Origin: Hemibagrus wyckioides | Taxonomy: Eukaryota > Chordata > Actinopteri > Siluriformes > Bagridae | Direction of reading: 5' to 3' | Assembly: GCF_019097595.1 (NCBI RefSeq) | Contig: NC_080734.1 | Location: forward strand, 6,478,892-6,542,891 | Length of the DNA: 64,000 nt | Part shown: positions 32,826 through 46,198 of the stretch, piece after piece | Position numbering within the stretch: the first letter of the stretch is position 1 | Layout of the letters: each line of letters opens with the position of its first letter | Made by a program: the position numbers and the translations under genes | The notes under the pieces: generated by a model | Seen by the model: the letters and a program-made list of their open reading frames with translations, nothing else | Databases searched by the model: none | Told to the model about the DNA's origin: nothing

Positions 32826-34599
32826 GATTTAAATACACACCCTTTATTCTGAAATGTGTATGTCGTATTTCCTTTTGTTTGATTAGTGAACCGTTTTAGC
32901 TAGCTTATCTTTTCCTACGGAATGACTTATTAATGCAGCTAACTAGGAAAGTTAGGGTCAGGAGCTAACAATAGCCTCTGAAATTAGCAAATTGCATACA
33001 CCTTCATGCCTACAGCCCAATCACAGCTATGCTATTATTCATTATATTCATTACAAAAGCTCATGCGATATTGCTTAAATGACAGATATTCCAGAAACTT
33101 CAAATTCAATACTGTGTTTTTCTAAATGTATTTCCTATACCATATATTTACTTAGTTTAACTTGTTCAGCAGCTCCAGCTAACCGTTCCTTCAGCTTCCT
33201 GTGGAAACGTGATATATCCCAGGAGCTTTAAACATTTTATACACAGTGGAACCTCGGCATTGCTTGTTTTTTCTACTTCTTTATTACTGTTTTCTGTATT
33301 AGGATCTGGGCTGCCAGATTGGGGTAAATAAAGTCTCATGATTAGCAAGAGAGACAGACAGAGAGAGAGAGAGAGACTCAGGAAATGTGAAAAGGAAAAG
33401 GAAGTGTGAGAGCAGGCATGCCGTCCAACAGCATGGACTGAAACAACATTGTCCTGTGATTACATATCCATAAAGTTTAAACAGTCCCGATCAGATAACT
33501 GGGAAAAAATGGGGGGATGGGGGGGGGGGTAAGTAAGCAGCATATTAAATTCTAGCTTTTGAGATTTTCCATGAATTTTCATGCCATTGTTTGATACAGG
33601 CTCATGAAAACAACCTGAAAATAATTCTGCGGTTATGAAAAACCCCCTAATTGTTCTTCCTATGCCTGGCTGAGATACATGCTAATGATAATTGCAGGTA
33701 TTAATAACACGATAATCATCAGCTACGTATCTAATAAACATCTGCTTATCAACAATCTCCTATTATCTACTTTCTTTCAGCGCCAATCATAGCAACAATA
33801 CTATTCACAACCTTGAAACCTTTTATTTGGAGCTACTAGGCATTTTTTCATAAATTAATCAAACCAAACAGCTACTGTGGGAGGAGGTTTATTTGTGAGA
33901 CGTTCATCAGTTATAGCAGCCAAGCGTTCTGTTGCAGCACATGACCAGTGTCTTACGAAAGACTTAGCATAGCCAAAGCAACAAAGGTATCCAGGCCAAG
34001 CACAAACAACAACCAAACAAGGCCAGCAAGGCGCTGATTAGCAATCAGCTCACAGAGGAACAGAAAACTCGAGGAGGAGCTTGGCCAGGCAACAACAGTT
34101 TTCTATACACAGTGGACTTTGTAACCCTTTTATCCTTCTCTTTAAAATTGTAGACAAACTAGATGACAGAAAAATAGGAACTGGTACAATCACCATCGTT
34201 ATAGTAATTAGATCTGTTTTTTTTCTCTCTTGTTAATCTATATTTTTGAATAGTCATGCATATTAGTCTGCCTTAGGATCTCAAAGAACTTTAGGACAAA
34301 GATTTTCTTTCATTTGAGAATTTATTGCATCAACATGTCGCTTTATTTTTACATTTTTACATTTTACATTTCTAATGTCTTGCATTATTTACAACAAGAT
34401 TTCGACCCTCCTTTGATCTGAGAGAGATGCGGCGGTGCTTTAGTGTTTTAGTCTGTCTGGCAATCTCACATCCTCGTCTGTATGCTACGAATTTCATAAG
34501 AATTATTTCATAAGTATTTCTGTTTTAACCTAGCCTTGGAAAAATAAATAATATTTATAAGTTCCAAATACAAAAAATAAAAATGGTTAGTTGTTTTTC
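32826..34599. other. No gene recognised
   Basis: Intergenic. A short (GA)n lies at 33356-33376 and a G-rich run at 33510-33530. Nothing else is supported. Confidence 0.35.
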
Positions 34600-34604
34600 A
34601 CACA

Positions 34605-34885
34605 GGATGTTTCTATCTTCAGAGTAAATGCTGATATCAACCCTATTTCTGCTGTCTGAGATGCCCCAAGTGCTTGTTCATAGCCATCAAAAATTTGAAG
34701 TGGTTATCTTCAACCACTAAAATTCTGTGTAAAGTTATCCAACAGAGGAAAAAAACACACATCTCACACTGAAAGCTAACAGACCCCAGATTCGTTTTAT
34801 ATCAGGCTTAATTTGTTTATACTGATTGAAAATGTCTCATAAATTAACTGGAACACCAGCGTAGTGGTAAAAATGATTAAAACTG
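34605..34885. repeat. Unnamed dispersed repeat, copy 1
   Basis: This is collinear with 55615-55855. Shared words include 'ctctgagaagcccca'-like text, 'tgcttgttcat', 'taaaattctgtgtaa', 'gttatccaacagagg', 'acacacatct' and 'ccag.gt.gtggtaaaaa'. There is no open frame and no recognised family. Confidence 0.65.
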
Positions 34886-36155
34886 GAGTAGACTTTGCCA
34901 AACTACTGTATTTTTTCCATCTTTCGTACCTGCAGCATGCTCTTAATAAACGTTAGTAATGGAGCGCCCTCGTTGACCTCCATGTGTGAGGAAAAGTGCA
35001 AAAGAAAACTCAAACCATATCCCTTAACCTTGATAGACAGGAAATTGCTTGTGTATGTGTAGCTGTGTACAAGTACTGGCCTTAAAAGACCCTGCGCTTC
35101 ATTACGGCTGCTAGGGAACTAATAATGCAACGGTGAAAACGATAATGAACTTCTACCTCCACCTCTAGATGAAAGCATGCATTTCTGATCAAGTTCTCAT
35201 CATATGGCTCCCACATCATCCTGTATCTGCGAACAGTCTGGCTGTTGGACTATGTAATATTGGCAACAAAGCATTTGACACATACTTAAACAGAACGCCA
35301 AGTGCTAGGTACTTTTATGAAGACTTTAAAAGAAACACCTTTAAATCCAAAAGTATGTATTTCATCAGTGTTGCCTATTTGCATCACGGCGTTTTCAGCT
35401 AAAGAGGCTATTACCCGTGGATCCTAGAAGCAATGAACTCCATTCACTTTCAAAGAAGCTGACATCATTCAAGTGCAAATGCCTAGGTTTGAGTCATTGT
35501 GCTAAAGCATGACTTCAGCTGAGAGCAAACTTTCTTCATAATGATAATGATTAAAGTACCCCCATTAAAGCCTGTGCAGCCAGAAAGCATTGGATTCCTT
35601 TTCGAACGCAGGTTTTACGACATCTATGAAAGCATCTGACATATTATAAAGTGTAATGTAGATTTGAGCTGGCTTTCCCCTGCGCTGGCTTTTTGCTCCA
35701 TTCTCCAGTCTCATCAAAAGCATTCTTCTTGTGTATCTGGCTTACAGACCAGTGAGACGTGTGAAAGAAAGTAAGCATAGCAAAGCCCGAGCGCGTCAGA
35801 CAAGTGTTTAATTTGGCCTTCCACTTTTACTCCCAATGTTATGTGCTTCCTTCCTGTCTGTAAAATCTTTTTAAAGCTCTGTGCACAAGTCTAACAATGG
35901 CACATCCTACATTGTTCTCCAGAACCAAGACTCTCTTCTATCACTTTTTTGGTTAATGTCTGGATATGGTTGATCTAACCATGAAAGAGAAAAAGGTTTA
36001 GTGAAGTGGAGTCTAACTTTAATCAGGAAAATGAAAGGCAGGGAAACAACTCCCTAAGTAATCTGGTCTCAATCACTGTTTGCTTTCTTGCACTGCTCAA
36101 GTAATCATCAGGATATAGTAATATAGGGTCCAAAGGCAGGGTGACATTAGACATT

Positions 36156-36197
<42 letters not shown>

Positions 36198-36925
36198 CAC
36201 TCATTATTCACAAATACTGTATATGTTGCTTGAGGGCTATGAGTTTGTATATCTAAAAAAAAAAAACATGCCAAAATTTACTGTAAAGATTATATATCTC
36301 TGAAATTGATGTATCCTAATGGACAAAAAACTTATCCCATTGCTACATATAAAAATGAGTTGGTTTCTCTCACATATAACAGCTCCGACTATTAGACTTG
36401 AAGCATATTGTTATTTACATGGCCAGACATTGTCAATTTGTACACAAATTACACCTTTCCTTTTTTGCTGGGCTCAGCGATAAGTAATGAAATTAAAGCA
36501 TTTATAAGACGTAATTGTTTGGCCAGGGCCTTTCAGACTCAGACAAAGCCTAATAAGCCTCTCTGTGCGTTTTACTGCCCATAAAATAGCTTAATAAAGC
36601 GTTGCTAGCCATGGGCCCACTTGGAGATTTGGTCTTGAGCCCAGGGAAAGTGGAGTCTGTCCATCTAAAAGTCCACAGCAGGTCCTAGCGGTGTGTCTTT
36701 ATATAATGCTAGCCTGTATCATGCCATATTTCACGGCACTGATATTAGTCTACTGAACAAGCTGCACACTTGTGCTCACCAACAAAGTCGAATTAGCCCA
36801 ACCAATATGACTAAATCTAATAGATATGAATTTATAATCATATCTAATTAGTATTATTTTCATGCCTATGAAAATAATTAAATATAACTATAAATTGGAC
36901 TATAATTAGCATCATGTAGCATTTA
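34886..36925. other. No gene recognised
   Basis: Intergenic sequence with an (AAT)n microsatellite at 36158-36197. No other feature is supported. Confidence 0.35.
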
Positions 36926-36928
36926 ACA

Positions 36929-37062
36929 GAGCTGCCAGGAACCTGGAGTCTATCACAGGAGACTTGGGAGACATCGTAGACAGGAGGAGGAAACCAGAGA
37001 ACCCTGAGGAAACCCTCGAAGCAAACTCTATGCACACAGGGTGGAGGCAGGAATGAAGCCAT
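36929..37062 (-). mobile_element. SINE body fragment, minus strand
   Basis: The order 'aggaacctggagtctatc', 'aggaggaaaccagagaacc', 'ctgaggaaaccctcgaagca' and 'cacacagggtggaggcagg' is the complement of the DANA/V-SINE-like body. Head and tail are lost. Confidence 0.65.
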
Positions 37063-37137
37063 CAGTTGCTCAGAAGGTGATTAGTTTTATTTAACAGCAT
37101 CTCTGATGGCAGCGCTGGCTGTAACTCAAAACACAGG

Positions 37138-37169
<32 letters not shown>

Positions 37170-38475
37170 TACTACTATATCATCGGTTAAGACTGAAACT
37201 ATTTTTTAAAATATATTCAGTGTTCATGTTTTTGTGTCATAGTTGCTTAAGAAATGTGAAATTCATTACTATCAAACAAGTAGGTGGAATCTGAAGACTT
37301 AGAAAATAAACTCTTTAATGATTTGTATGCTGGAAAGTGGTTAAAGTAATGGCTTGTGCATGGTACCTTTTAGCAGACATGCTAAAAATGGTGTTTTAAA
37401 TATTTAGCCAACAAGAATAATGTTTACATAAGAGTAAACATCTGAATATAACAATGAGATTGCATCTGCAATTTGGGGCCCCTAACAGATACTTAGAGGA
37501 TGAGGATGGGCAAACAGATGTACGTAGGTAGGTACATACATACAGACGGACAGAGAGGTGCACCGTAAGATCCTGTAGCTCATCGTTCCTGAGTTATAAC
37601 AACAGCAGTAAAATCAGACCTGTGTTTATGAGAAACGCCTTTCGTAAGAAAAAGGTAGCTTTTGTGTTTGCGTAATTTCGGTTTATATTTAGCGTAGGCG
37701 TTTAAAAAGCTAGCATTATCCAATTTGGCCTTTGTGTCATTATTAAGCAGTTGCATACATGAGGTAGTGGTAATGCTGCAGACTAACGCACCAGACAGGT
37801 AATTAAAACCACTGGGAATGTCTGGGGCCCGGAGTGGCTTCATGGCCAACCTGCCATTACGGATCACTCCAGTCTGCTACCTTAGAGCTGTAATATACTC
37901 TGCAGCAGTAAAGTAAATAAATACAGGAATAAATAAGACTGCAGAACTGGTTTGCTTTAATCATTTAGAGGGGAAACACAATACAATGTTTTCAATTCAA
38001 TTCAGCAGCAAAAACATAGACAATAGTAAATCTATAATGTGCGCTGACGTGAAGCAGAGTTACTGTTACCTCGCTGAAGTTTCAGGAGTATTTTCCAGCA
38101 AGAGTTTTTATATTTCTTTTACCACAGAAATTTGCCAAGAATTGACTGAAGTGATTTATTGCTTATTGAATGTTTACTTTATTAATTAAGAACGTCATGC
38201 TATTTTTATTTAATATTTTTTAATAATTAAAAAAATATTTTTATTCAACTATTTTTATTGTTAAATAACAAGACTTTCAAATAAAAATAACATTTATTAT
38301 TAGTCTTTGATTATGTAGCTTGCCTGACATACAGTAGAAGTCCCTCTGAATGAGCTGTTACTATAGAAATGATAACATATTACAACAAGAACATGAACAA
38401 TAGCATTAAATTAAACCCCTGATTTTGTCTTGTAGCTTGAAATACTGTCAGAGCCGCTGTTACAGCAAGTTAAGT
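37063..38475. other. No gene recognised
   Basis: AT-rich intergenic sequence with an (ATT)n tract at 37139-37170. Nothing else is supported. Confidence 0.35.
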
Positions 38476-38479
38476 CGGG

Positions 38480-38690
38480 GGCAGTGGTGGCTCAAGTGGT
38501 TAAGGCTCTGGGTTGTTGATTGGAGGTTCAAGCCCCAGCACCACCAAGCTCCACTGCTGGCCAACTGAGCAAGGCCCTTAACCCTCTCTGCTCCAGGGGT
38601 GCTGTATCTGACCCCAACTTCCTCAGCTGGGATATGCCAAGAATTCCACTGTGCTGTAATGTATGTGTGGCGATAATAAGGCATCTTGTC
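38480..38690 (+). mobile_element. tRNA-derived SINE, plus strand
   Basis: The head 'cagtggtggctcaagtggtt' is followed by 'aaggctctgggttgttgatt', 'ggttcaagccccagc' (B box), 'gcaaggcccttaaccctctc' and a tail near 'gtgtggcgataataaggcat'. It is well preserved. Confidence 0.8.
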
Positions 38691-38694
38691 ATCT

Positions 38695-38990
38695 CACTTC
38701 TTAACCACTGGTCATGGGGAACCTTAGGGTCTCAGGGTGCAAGGCTGAGGGACATCCTGCATGAGGTCATAAGGGACATCACAGGACATACACACTCATT
38801 CCCACACTATGAAAATTTACAGATACCAATGTCATTGGACTGGTGGAGGAAACCGGAGAACCTGGAGGAAACTCCAGAAGCATGGGAGAACATGCAAACT
38901 CCGTGCACACAGGGCGGAGGTGGGAATCAAACTCCCAGTCGTAGACGTGTGAGGCGAGGCAAATATGCTCACCACTGTGCCAAATCTCAG
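38695..38990 (-). mobile_element. DANA/V-SINE-like SINE, minus strand
   Basis: The complement of the tail and body is seen ('aggacatacacactcattcc', 'ggaggaaaccggagaacctg'). The head end is 'gtgaggcgaggcaaatatgc', then 'tcaccactgtgcc'. It lies back to back with the plus-strand SINE just before it. Confidence 0.75.
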
Positions 38991-40117
38991 TAAGAAATAA
39001 TAAAAATAATAACAGCAGGAATGGTTTATTGCCAATAATAGTAGAGAACAATAAGAACATCAGTCACAGAGACCAAAAGGGATTGAGGGATAGGGCAGGG
39101 GTGGAAGTTCAGGGTGTGTTGGTGATGGGTTTTTGTCAGCCACAAGCTTTCAGGCGGTGACGTGATTACATGCTTTGCGGCAAGTGTTACTGCGTAACAT
39201 TCCCAAAGGAAGTGCTGTAATTTTTCAAACAGGATTATGTCGCTGAAGGTTTTACTGTATCATGTTGTGGTTAGAGGCAGGATACATGAACTTTTATTTG
39301 AATCAGCACAAAAGTCATAGAGTCCATTGCAGCGGTCATAACACGGGCAGGCAAAATGAAGTAAAGAATAAAACAGAACAGGTTGTGCTGTTATAGGAAA
39401 ATAATCAACAACAGGGTGCTTTTATGCATCAACCATGTAATCATTATTTTCCAATAAGAGCAGTTTATAAGAAGTATTAATCTTATGTTACAGAATTACT
39501 CGACAACTGTCAGATACTGCTGCTCTTCATAACCTCCAGACCAATCAGAATCGCTGTGGAATAAACAAGAATAAACAACAGTCTAGGTGACGTTAACAGG
39601 TGAGAGTGTAAAGCAGGAAATACAGGAAACAGATATACATGAAGCAAAGCTTGGAATTAATGGAACTACTTATGTGTTAAGAAATCGTGAAACCTGACCC
39701 GGCTTGACCTGGATAAGTAGAGACAGTAGTCACAGACTAACACAGATCAGGTGAACACAGTAAGAGAACAGACCAATGACATACCAGATACAGAAATAAA
39801 TGCATAAGACATGCATCATTATGGGAATCATGAGCAGCTTTCAGATAATCTCCTCAATAACAAATAGCAAATATTAACTTTATACAGTGTGTTTTTATTT
39901 ATTTAAAGGAGCTATTTTGTTATTTTTGGAAATTTTCAAATACAGAAACCAAACCAATCACTCTGTCTATAAAGACCTGAACTTTTTAGAGTATATATAG
40001 AACAGCACTTTTATTATTTTTGTATATCAAATTGACAAATTTGTAGCTTGTCTCTTAAGTTTTAGATTAAGAAATAAACGTCCAATAAAAAATTATGAAT
40101 CTAGCTACGTCATTATT
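38991..40117. other. Intergenic, with fragments of the 'ggaaaataatcaaca' repeat family
   Basis: 39388-39420 and 39536-39556 carry the opposite ends of the family described at 9361-9436. Otherwise nothing is recognised. Confidence 0.4.
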
Positions 40118-40129
40118 ATTATTATTATT

Positions 40130-40162
<33 letters not shown>

Positions 40163-40946
40163 CTTGTTGTTGCTGCTGTTTGTGTTGCTGTTGATGTTGC
40201 TATTGCTGTTGATGTTTTTGCTATTGTTGTTATTGCTGTTGCTGCTGTTTGTGTTGCTGTTGTTGATGTTGTTGATGTTTTTGCTATTGTTGTTATTGTT
40301 GTTGCTGCTGTTTGTGTAGCTGTTGTTGTTATTGCTGTTGTTGTTGTTGTTGTTGCTGCTGTTTGTGTTGTTGCTGTTGTTATAGCTGTTGTTGATGTTG
40401 TTGCTGCTGTTTGTGTAGCTGTTGTTGTTATTGCTGTTGTTGATGTTGTTGCTGCTGTTTGTGTTGTTGCTGTTGTTATAGCTGTTGTTGATGTTGCTGC
40501 TGTTTGTGTAGCTGTTGTTGTTATTGCTGTTGTTGATGTTGTTGCTGCTGTTTGTGTTGTTGCTGTTGTTATAGCTGTTGTTGATGTTGTTGCTGCTGTT
40601 TGTGTAGCTGTTGTTGTTATTGCTGTTGTTGATGTTGTTGCTGCTGTTTGTGTTGTTGCTGTTGTTATAGCTGCTGCTGTTGATGATGTTATTGATGTTG
40701 TTGCTGCTGTTTGTGTAGCTGTTGTTGTTATTGCTGTTGTTGCTGCTGTTTGTGTTGTTGCTGTTGTTATAGCTGCTGCTGTTGATGATGTTATTGATGT
40801 TGTTGCTGCTGTTATTATTGCTGTTGTTGATGCTGTTTCAGCTGAAGTTGTTGCCGTTGCTGATGTTGCTGTTGTTATTGCAGTTACTGTTGTAGTTATT
40901 GCCGTTCTTGCTGTTGTTGCTCTTTTTCTGCTATTGTTGTTATTGT
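40118..40946. repeat. Triplet-repeat tract with higher-order periodicity
   Basis: Units are mostly GTT, GCT, GAT and ATT. The phrase 'tttgtgtagc' recurs at 40311, 40410, 40503, 40599 and 40710, at spacings of 99, 93, 96 and 111. All are multiples of three, so a block of about 96 bp was itself duplicated. A 288-codon open frame on the minus strand (Thr/Ala/Ile only) results from the triplets and is not credible as a gene. Confidence 0.9.
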
Positions 40947-43700
40947 TGTAAAGAACCAATTTTCTATACATTTTCTATGTATCTCATTTTACTTATTAAA
41001 AACATACCTCTATTTCTGACACGTATTAGTAAAAAAAACGTATTTTATTCATTTTCTTTACTTCCCTCTTGTTAACATGGTAACAGACACATACCCCAAG
41101 CCCCTACACCAGAAGTGGTAGAAATCTGTATCCTTCTCTTGGTCATTAATGATTCTTTGTGGTATTTTGGGGTTCTTTTGGAAAGAAAAATGACAAGCAC
41201 ATCCTGTCGGTCTTTGTTTCATTTAGTTCCTGCCTCCTCCCTGGTTTCTCCAACTTCAGACCCAGCTCCACATTGTCCTTGCCCAGTGATTGTCTAATTT
41301 ATTCCCACTTGGTCTTCATTAGCTCTCATTTGTTGGTTTATTTATAGCCTCTTCTTTTTGCTTAGCTTATGAGTTCCAGGCACTTTATTCAATTCCATAT
41401 AGAGGACACAAATACACTCATTACTAGATATTTACTGGAGCTTAATGTCACTGGTTAACCCCCCAATAAAAACACACATCCTCACACAATTTTTCTTTCA
41501 GGATACTGCGTGTAAAAAAATTTATCCTGAAGTCTACCAGACAGTGGAAATCTGTCAGTATAATACTGTTTATTGTTAATGATTTAACCCTCTTAGCTAC
41601 ATAAGGTATAAATTAGGTTCTTTCACATATTGAAGAGTAGTATCATATCATCGTGTCTTATTTTTTGGAATAAAACAATATATGATGGTATGATGCAGTA
41701 ACCTACACAGAAGCTGATTATTGTCCTGTAGAGAGAGATTTATTCCTCTTATTACAACACAGCAATTTGTAATAACAGATGTATTCAATTTATCAATAAA
41801 CGGCACATTTTTGTCTGTTTATATTTACAGTTAATGTTGTGGAACTTATGCAAAACAGGTTATTTCCTGTCATCACTTACACTGTAGCAGCTATAAACAG
41901 AGGTTCTCTCACTAGCGTCTTCAATTTTCTCTCCTGAAAAAAAATGCAGCTTGCCATGTGACCCAGAAAGTGGAAGTCTGGAAGACTCCTTCCATAAATG
42001 TTCACTAAATGAGTCGTTACAGAAAGTTTTAGCAAGGAATATTTTTTGTTACTAATTAGTCTTAAATGATGTCTTAGATTAAGACCATGTGTATAGTGTT
42101 GCTTGTTACTATAGAAAAGAACGTATGTATTATTATAATAAAAGTCGGCACAACTGGCTGCTGTGACAGGAAATTAATCAACACCTTGTGACAAATAAGA
42201 GTCCAGAATTAAACAGCACTAGTGTATTACAAAAACAATAAAACAAACAAACTAATAAATAAATAAATAATAATGTTTTTTATTTTCCTTGGACTTTTCT
42301 CTGTGTGCCTCAATTTTTTATTGATTTTTTTGTCATTTATTTTGTAAAACCCCAAATAAAAGACAGTGTGGTTACATCCAGCTGCCTCAAGGCTCCAGTG
42401 GTGGTGTTCTGTTTCTTCAAGGCAACTGAGATGGATCAGCCTCCTGGGAGATGTTGAAGGTGTTAACTCTGTTTAAGTGTCACAACCGTTCTTTATGTGG
42501 TGCCTTAAATTTGTGGTCAGCTTTAGTGAAAGCATATATGCCTCCTCTTTTCAAGACTCACTCACACACACACACACACACACACATACAATTCTGCTGT
42601 AAACATGAAGAATAGCAAACATTTTACTGTAGGTAATGAAGGACACTGCACTGAAAGCCTCTCATTTGATGTCCTGTTTGAAAAACGAGCAGCGTTCACC
42701 GTCTCCTGGCTGTGGACATTCCTCTGAGAAACCAAAGAGACTCGGGACAGCTCATTAGTAGGCACAGCATAACTGATGGGCTAGACTCTTCTTTTAACAA
42801 ACTCTGAGCTCGAACTCAAACTGCCAAACTCGTACACACTCAGCGACGAGAGATCAAGTGCGAGACACTGATGAGTTTGAACTCACTGAAATGGACTCAC
42901 AGACTAAATACTGCGTAAAATTTCTACTGAAAAGCATATTTTTCTTGCCACTCACTTCAATATATATCCAAGGTTCAGGAGAGTAAATTGGGGTTTATCC
43001 CCAATATATGTGGTATTTTTTGTAGCTTGCAAACTTTTATCTAATAGATATTGCAACAACCAAGTATATTTTGTATTTTGTGCTTAATGATATAAATGTA
43101 GGTATGACAAAAACATGTGAAATGTTTGTTATCCAGCTGCTATAATCTCACTGAGGGTGTTGATGAAGATAAAAACATTATAATATCCAGTTAAAATTAG
43201 ATTTTTAAGGATGAACTGAAATGATACTACCATATTTAAGGTTTTAGTGCAGTTTTTGTCAGTATTGGTCGCCAAATGAAAATATTTCCTATTTTTCATT
43301 TGGCAAACTTTGTTGTAATGACAAAAGACAAGGTGTGTGATTAACTTTAGCTTTCTGTTAGCTAACTTAGCCACATTATTGCTCCATGGGCTGTTTGTGG
43401 GCAGTGAAAACTGTTGTTTTAAACAGTTTGACAGGAGATTTTTCACCTTCATCATTTTTGTTGTTATGTTTTTTATGGGGTTTTCTTTCGAAGCGCTGTT
43501 TGTTATTTAATTTTTCCATTGATTTAAACAATTTTGAAATGGCTAATTTTACACTCATGACAAAGTGATGAAATTGTAATATTAAATGTCCAGATAGCTT
43601 GGCCATATTTATTGACATAATGTAACGTTACTTCGCTATTCAGAAAGGAACATTAGCTAAATGTTTCACTTAATTCGATTGAACTGACAACCTGAGTAGA
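40947..43700. other. No gene recognised
   Basis: Intergenic. There is a fragment of the 'ggaaattaatcaaca' family at about 42158-42190 and an (AC)n at 42562-42586. The part 41110-41400 may be a degraded repeat. Confidence 0.35.
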
Positions 43701-43714
43701 TAAAACCATCCTAA

Positions 43715-43900
43715 TCACATTTATGGCATTTGGCAGGCACTCTTCCATCCAGAGAAACTTACATTTTTTTTATACAGATGACCAATTGGGGGCCAGAGGC
43801 CTTGCTCAAGGGCCCAGCAGTGGCAGACCTCAGAACCTTCTGATCTGAAGCTACCATATCCCTTGCAATTGACCCATCTCTTTAAGACAGCTACCTACTA
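43715..43900 (-). mobile_element. SINE, minus strand
   Basis: 'atttatggcatttggcagg', 'cactcttccatccagagaaa', 'cttgctcaagggcccagcag' and 'ctaccatatccctt' are the complement of a common fish SINE, here nearly complete. Confidence 0.7.
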
Positions 43901-44010
43901 GTTACAGTATGTGGCTAGCTAGAAATACTGTATAACTAGCTAAGATTTATGCTAAGCCACAGTCTGTTTGCAAAAGATTAAGCATCATGTTGGCACAACA
44001 TACAATTCTT

Positions 44011-44170
44011 AAATCAGATTGGTGTATAACAGCAGCTCAGACAGTTGGACCAGCTGTCATTCAAATCACAGGTTTATATACAGTATTATACTCTTTCATG
44101 TGTTATTGTTTCTATAGTAACAGCTACACAGCTTATCAAGGACAGATTACAAAAAATTGTCTGCTGTAAT
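44011..44170 (+). mobile_element. Dispersed repeat ('cagattgg' family)
   Basis: This shares 'attcaaatcacaggttta' and flanking words with 9361-9436. It also contains 'ataacagcagctcagacag', a typical end of this family. Confidence 0.5.
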
Positions 44171-44324
44171 AATAGATTTTCTATAAAAGTTTTCTGTGAG
44201 GAGAGAGAATTACTTGACATTTATGGAAAGGACCTAGAGTGTCAAAGATTTGTAAAAATAGAAGAAGAAGCATTTTTATCACCTCACATACATTACAGTG
44301 AAATTCTTTTTAAATCCTAGGTGA

Positions 44325-44465
44325 GGGTCAGAGCACAGGGGCAGCTCTGATGCAGTGCTCTCCTGAAGCAGAGAGGGTTAAGGGCCCAGCAGTGGCAGAT
44401 AGGCAGTGCTGAGGCTTGAACCCTGACCTTCCGGTCAACAACCCAGAGTTTTAACCACTATAGCA
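44325..44465 (-). mobile_element. SINE, minus strand
   Basis: 'gggttaagggcccagcagtg', 'gaggcttgaaccctgacc' and 'caacccagagttttaaccac' are the complement of the SINE seen in plus orientation at 38480. Confidence 0.7.
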
Positions 44466-44497
44466 TCAAAATACTGTTCATTTTATGGAAACATAAC

Positions 44498-44941
44498 TGT
44501 CACAGGCACGCCAGACCCAACCCCTCACCAGCGCCCTTACTCTCCAGACTATTGATTTAGATCAACTGCACCTCTTCAGTTAATTACCTCCACTCACCTA
44601 TTTAAGAGCACTCTCTTCACTTCATCCATGTCTGGTCTCATTTAGACACCGACTCCATATCACGCTGACATTTGTTAGCATTAGTGCTATAGCTTCCGCT
44701 ATTTCCCGTGTTGCCCCGAATACTACCTTCTCCTCCTCCTCCTTTTTTTCTCCTCCACGATCGCTGCTCTCCCCAACTCTACTCTCCTCCGTGCACGGCA
44801 TCATCTCCCTCCAGCTCCAGCTCTCAGTCTCCTCAGATAAGCTGAGTATTCTCCACTCTCCCTTTTTCCACCCGTTTTCAGTTATTAATAAACATACCCC
44901 TTCCGGGGTTTAAATACTCCATTGCCTGTTCTTTTCTGACA
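44498..44941 (+). mobile_element. Probable solo LTR
   Basis: The element begins TGTCAC and ends TGACA, so the ends are inverted. It is flanked by ATAAC (44493-44497) and GTAAC (44942-44946), a 5-base target duplication with one change. A TATA-like 'tatttaaga' lies at 44599 and AATAAA at 44887, in the order expected for an LTR. No internal retrotransposon genes are adjacent, so it would be a recombination relic. I base the call on structure only, and the family is not identified. Confidence 0.6.
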
Positions 44942-45009
44942 GTAACACTTTGGGGTTTTATTTTTGTCTTTGACAGAGGGAGACTTTGACAGCAGTTGAT
45001 TATAAAGTC

Positions 45010-45200
45010 ACTTACATTTACAGCATTTGACAGATGCCTTTATCTATAGCAATTTACATTTAGCTGATTTATACAAGCGAGGGTCAAATGCCCTGCACAG
45101 GAGCCCAGCAGTGGCAGCTTGATGGACCTGGGATTCAAACTCACAACCTTCTGTTCACTAGTCCAACACCTGAAACACTGAGCTACCACATCCCATTAAA
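45010..45200 (-). mobile_element. SINE, minus strand
   Basis: 'acttacatttacagcatttg', 'gcccagcagtggcagcttg', 'gggattcaaactcaca' and 'gagctaccacatcccat' are the complement of a fish SINE. It lies close to the SINEs at 43715 and 44325 and the LTR, making a repeat-dense patch. Confidence 0.75.
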
Positions 45201-46190
45201 GGCCTTGTGGACCTAAGGATAATAATAATTCCAACTCATGCATTCTTCTAGTTTTAAGGACATGACGTACGAGCTTCTACGAATTCACTCAAATCTATTT
45301 ACCCTACTAGGATACACACTCCTGAGAAATCCCAGCGCTTCGTCATCTAAACTAAAGCAACTGATGCCGTTCTGCTGACGATAAACTATCCCGACAGACT
45401 GACAAATGTTCCGACTCTTTTACAAGAGATTTCCCTCAACACAAAGAAAGGTTAATGGTCTGTGCAACAGCCAGAAACACTTTCTGTTAAAAGGATAATT
45501 TCTTGGTTTCGGCTCCATCGCAAACAAAGCTCAGGTCTTTTTAAACAGCACTCAGGAGAAGCATGGCGTGCACTGCATTTGAAGCCGACAGCATGAAATA
45601 TCGCGATAGGCATCAACCGGTGGCTCGATGCAATGCTGTCTCTGTCCTGAAGTTGGCGGCATGCTGGTTATCTCAGATCTCATCACGTTCGAATGACGCT
45701 GGAATTCATAGGTCCTTTGCAGCCTTACGTTGCGCACGCAACTCCATATCAGGTCAAATTAGCGCATCAGAATGTCTCTGTTGTGTGCAACATTAGCTGG
45801 AGATTACAGATAATAAGGGCCGTGCAATCAGGCTGATTGCTTTGGCTGTTCATGAGAGTGGCACTGCTGTTTGATGTGCTGTCTGGTTCTCTGCCTCATC
45901 GGGACAGAAACGATAAACCGTGTTGAGTCATGTGGGAAGACTAAAGGCATCTTTTTTTTTAAAGATAGTTAGTACTTTAATCATAGTATAAGTCATATTT
46001 ACTGTTATTTTGTATAATGTTAATATTATGTAGCTATAAGATGGACAGTTGACCCAAAAACTGATTTGGACATATAACAATGTATTCAATTCAGTTATGT
46101 TAATTGTTATATAAACCAAAGAGGCCATATTCACAAAGTGTTTTAATGATTTTCAGAATTGACCCATAGTGATGTTTTTTTGTTTTTTTT
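45201..46190. other. No gene recognised
   Basis: Unique-looking sequence. No coding or repeat feature is supported. Confidence 0.35.
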
Positions 46191-46198
46191 TTATATAG

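Noticed and set aside
40105..40971. 288-codon minus-strand open frame
   Set aside because: It consists almost only of Thr, Ala and Ile from triplet repeats and has no start context, domain or flanking gene structure.
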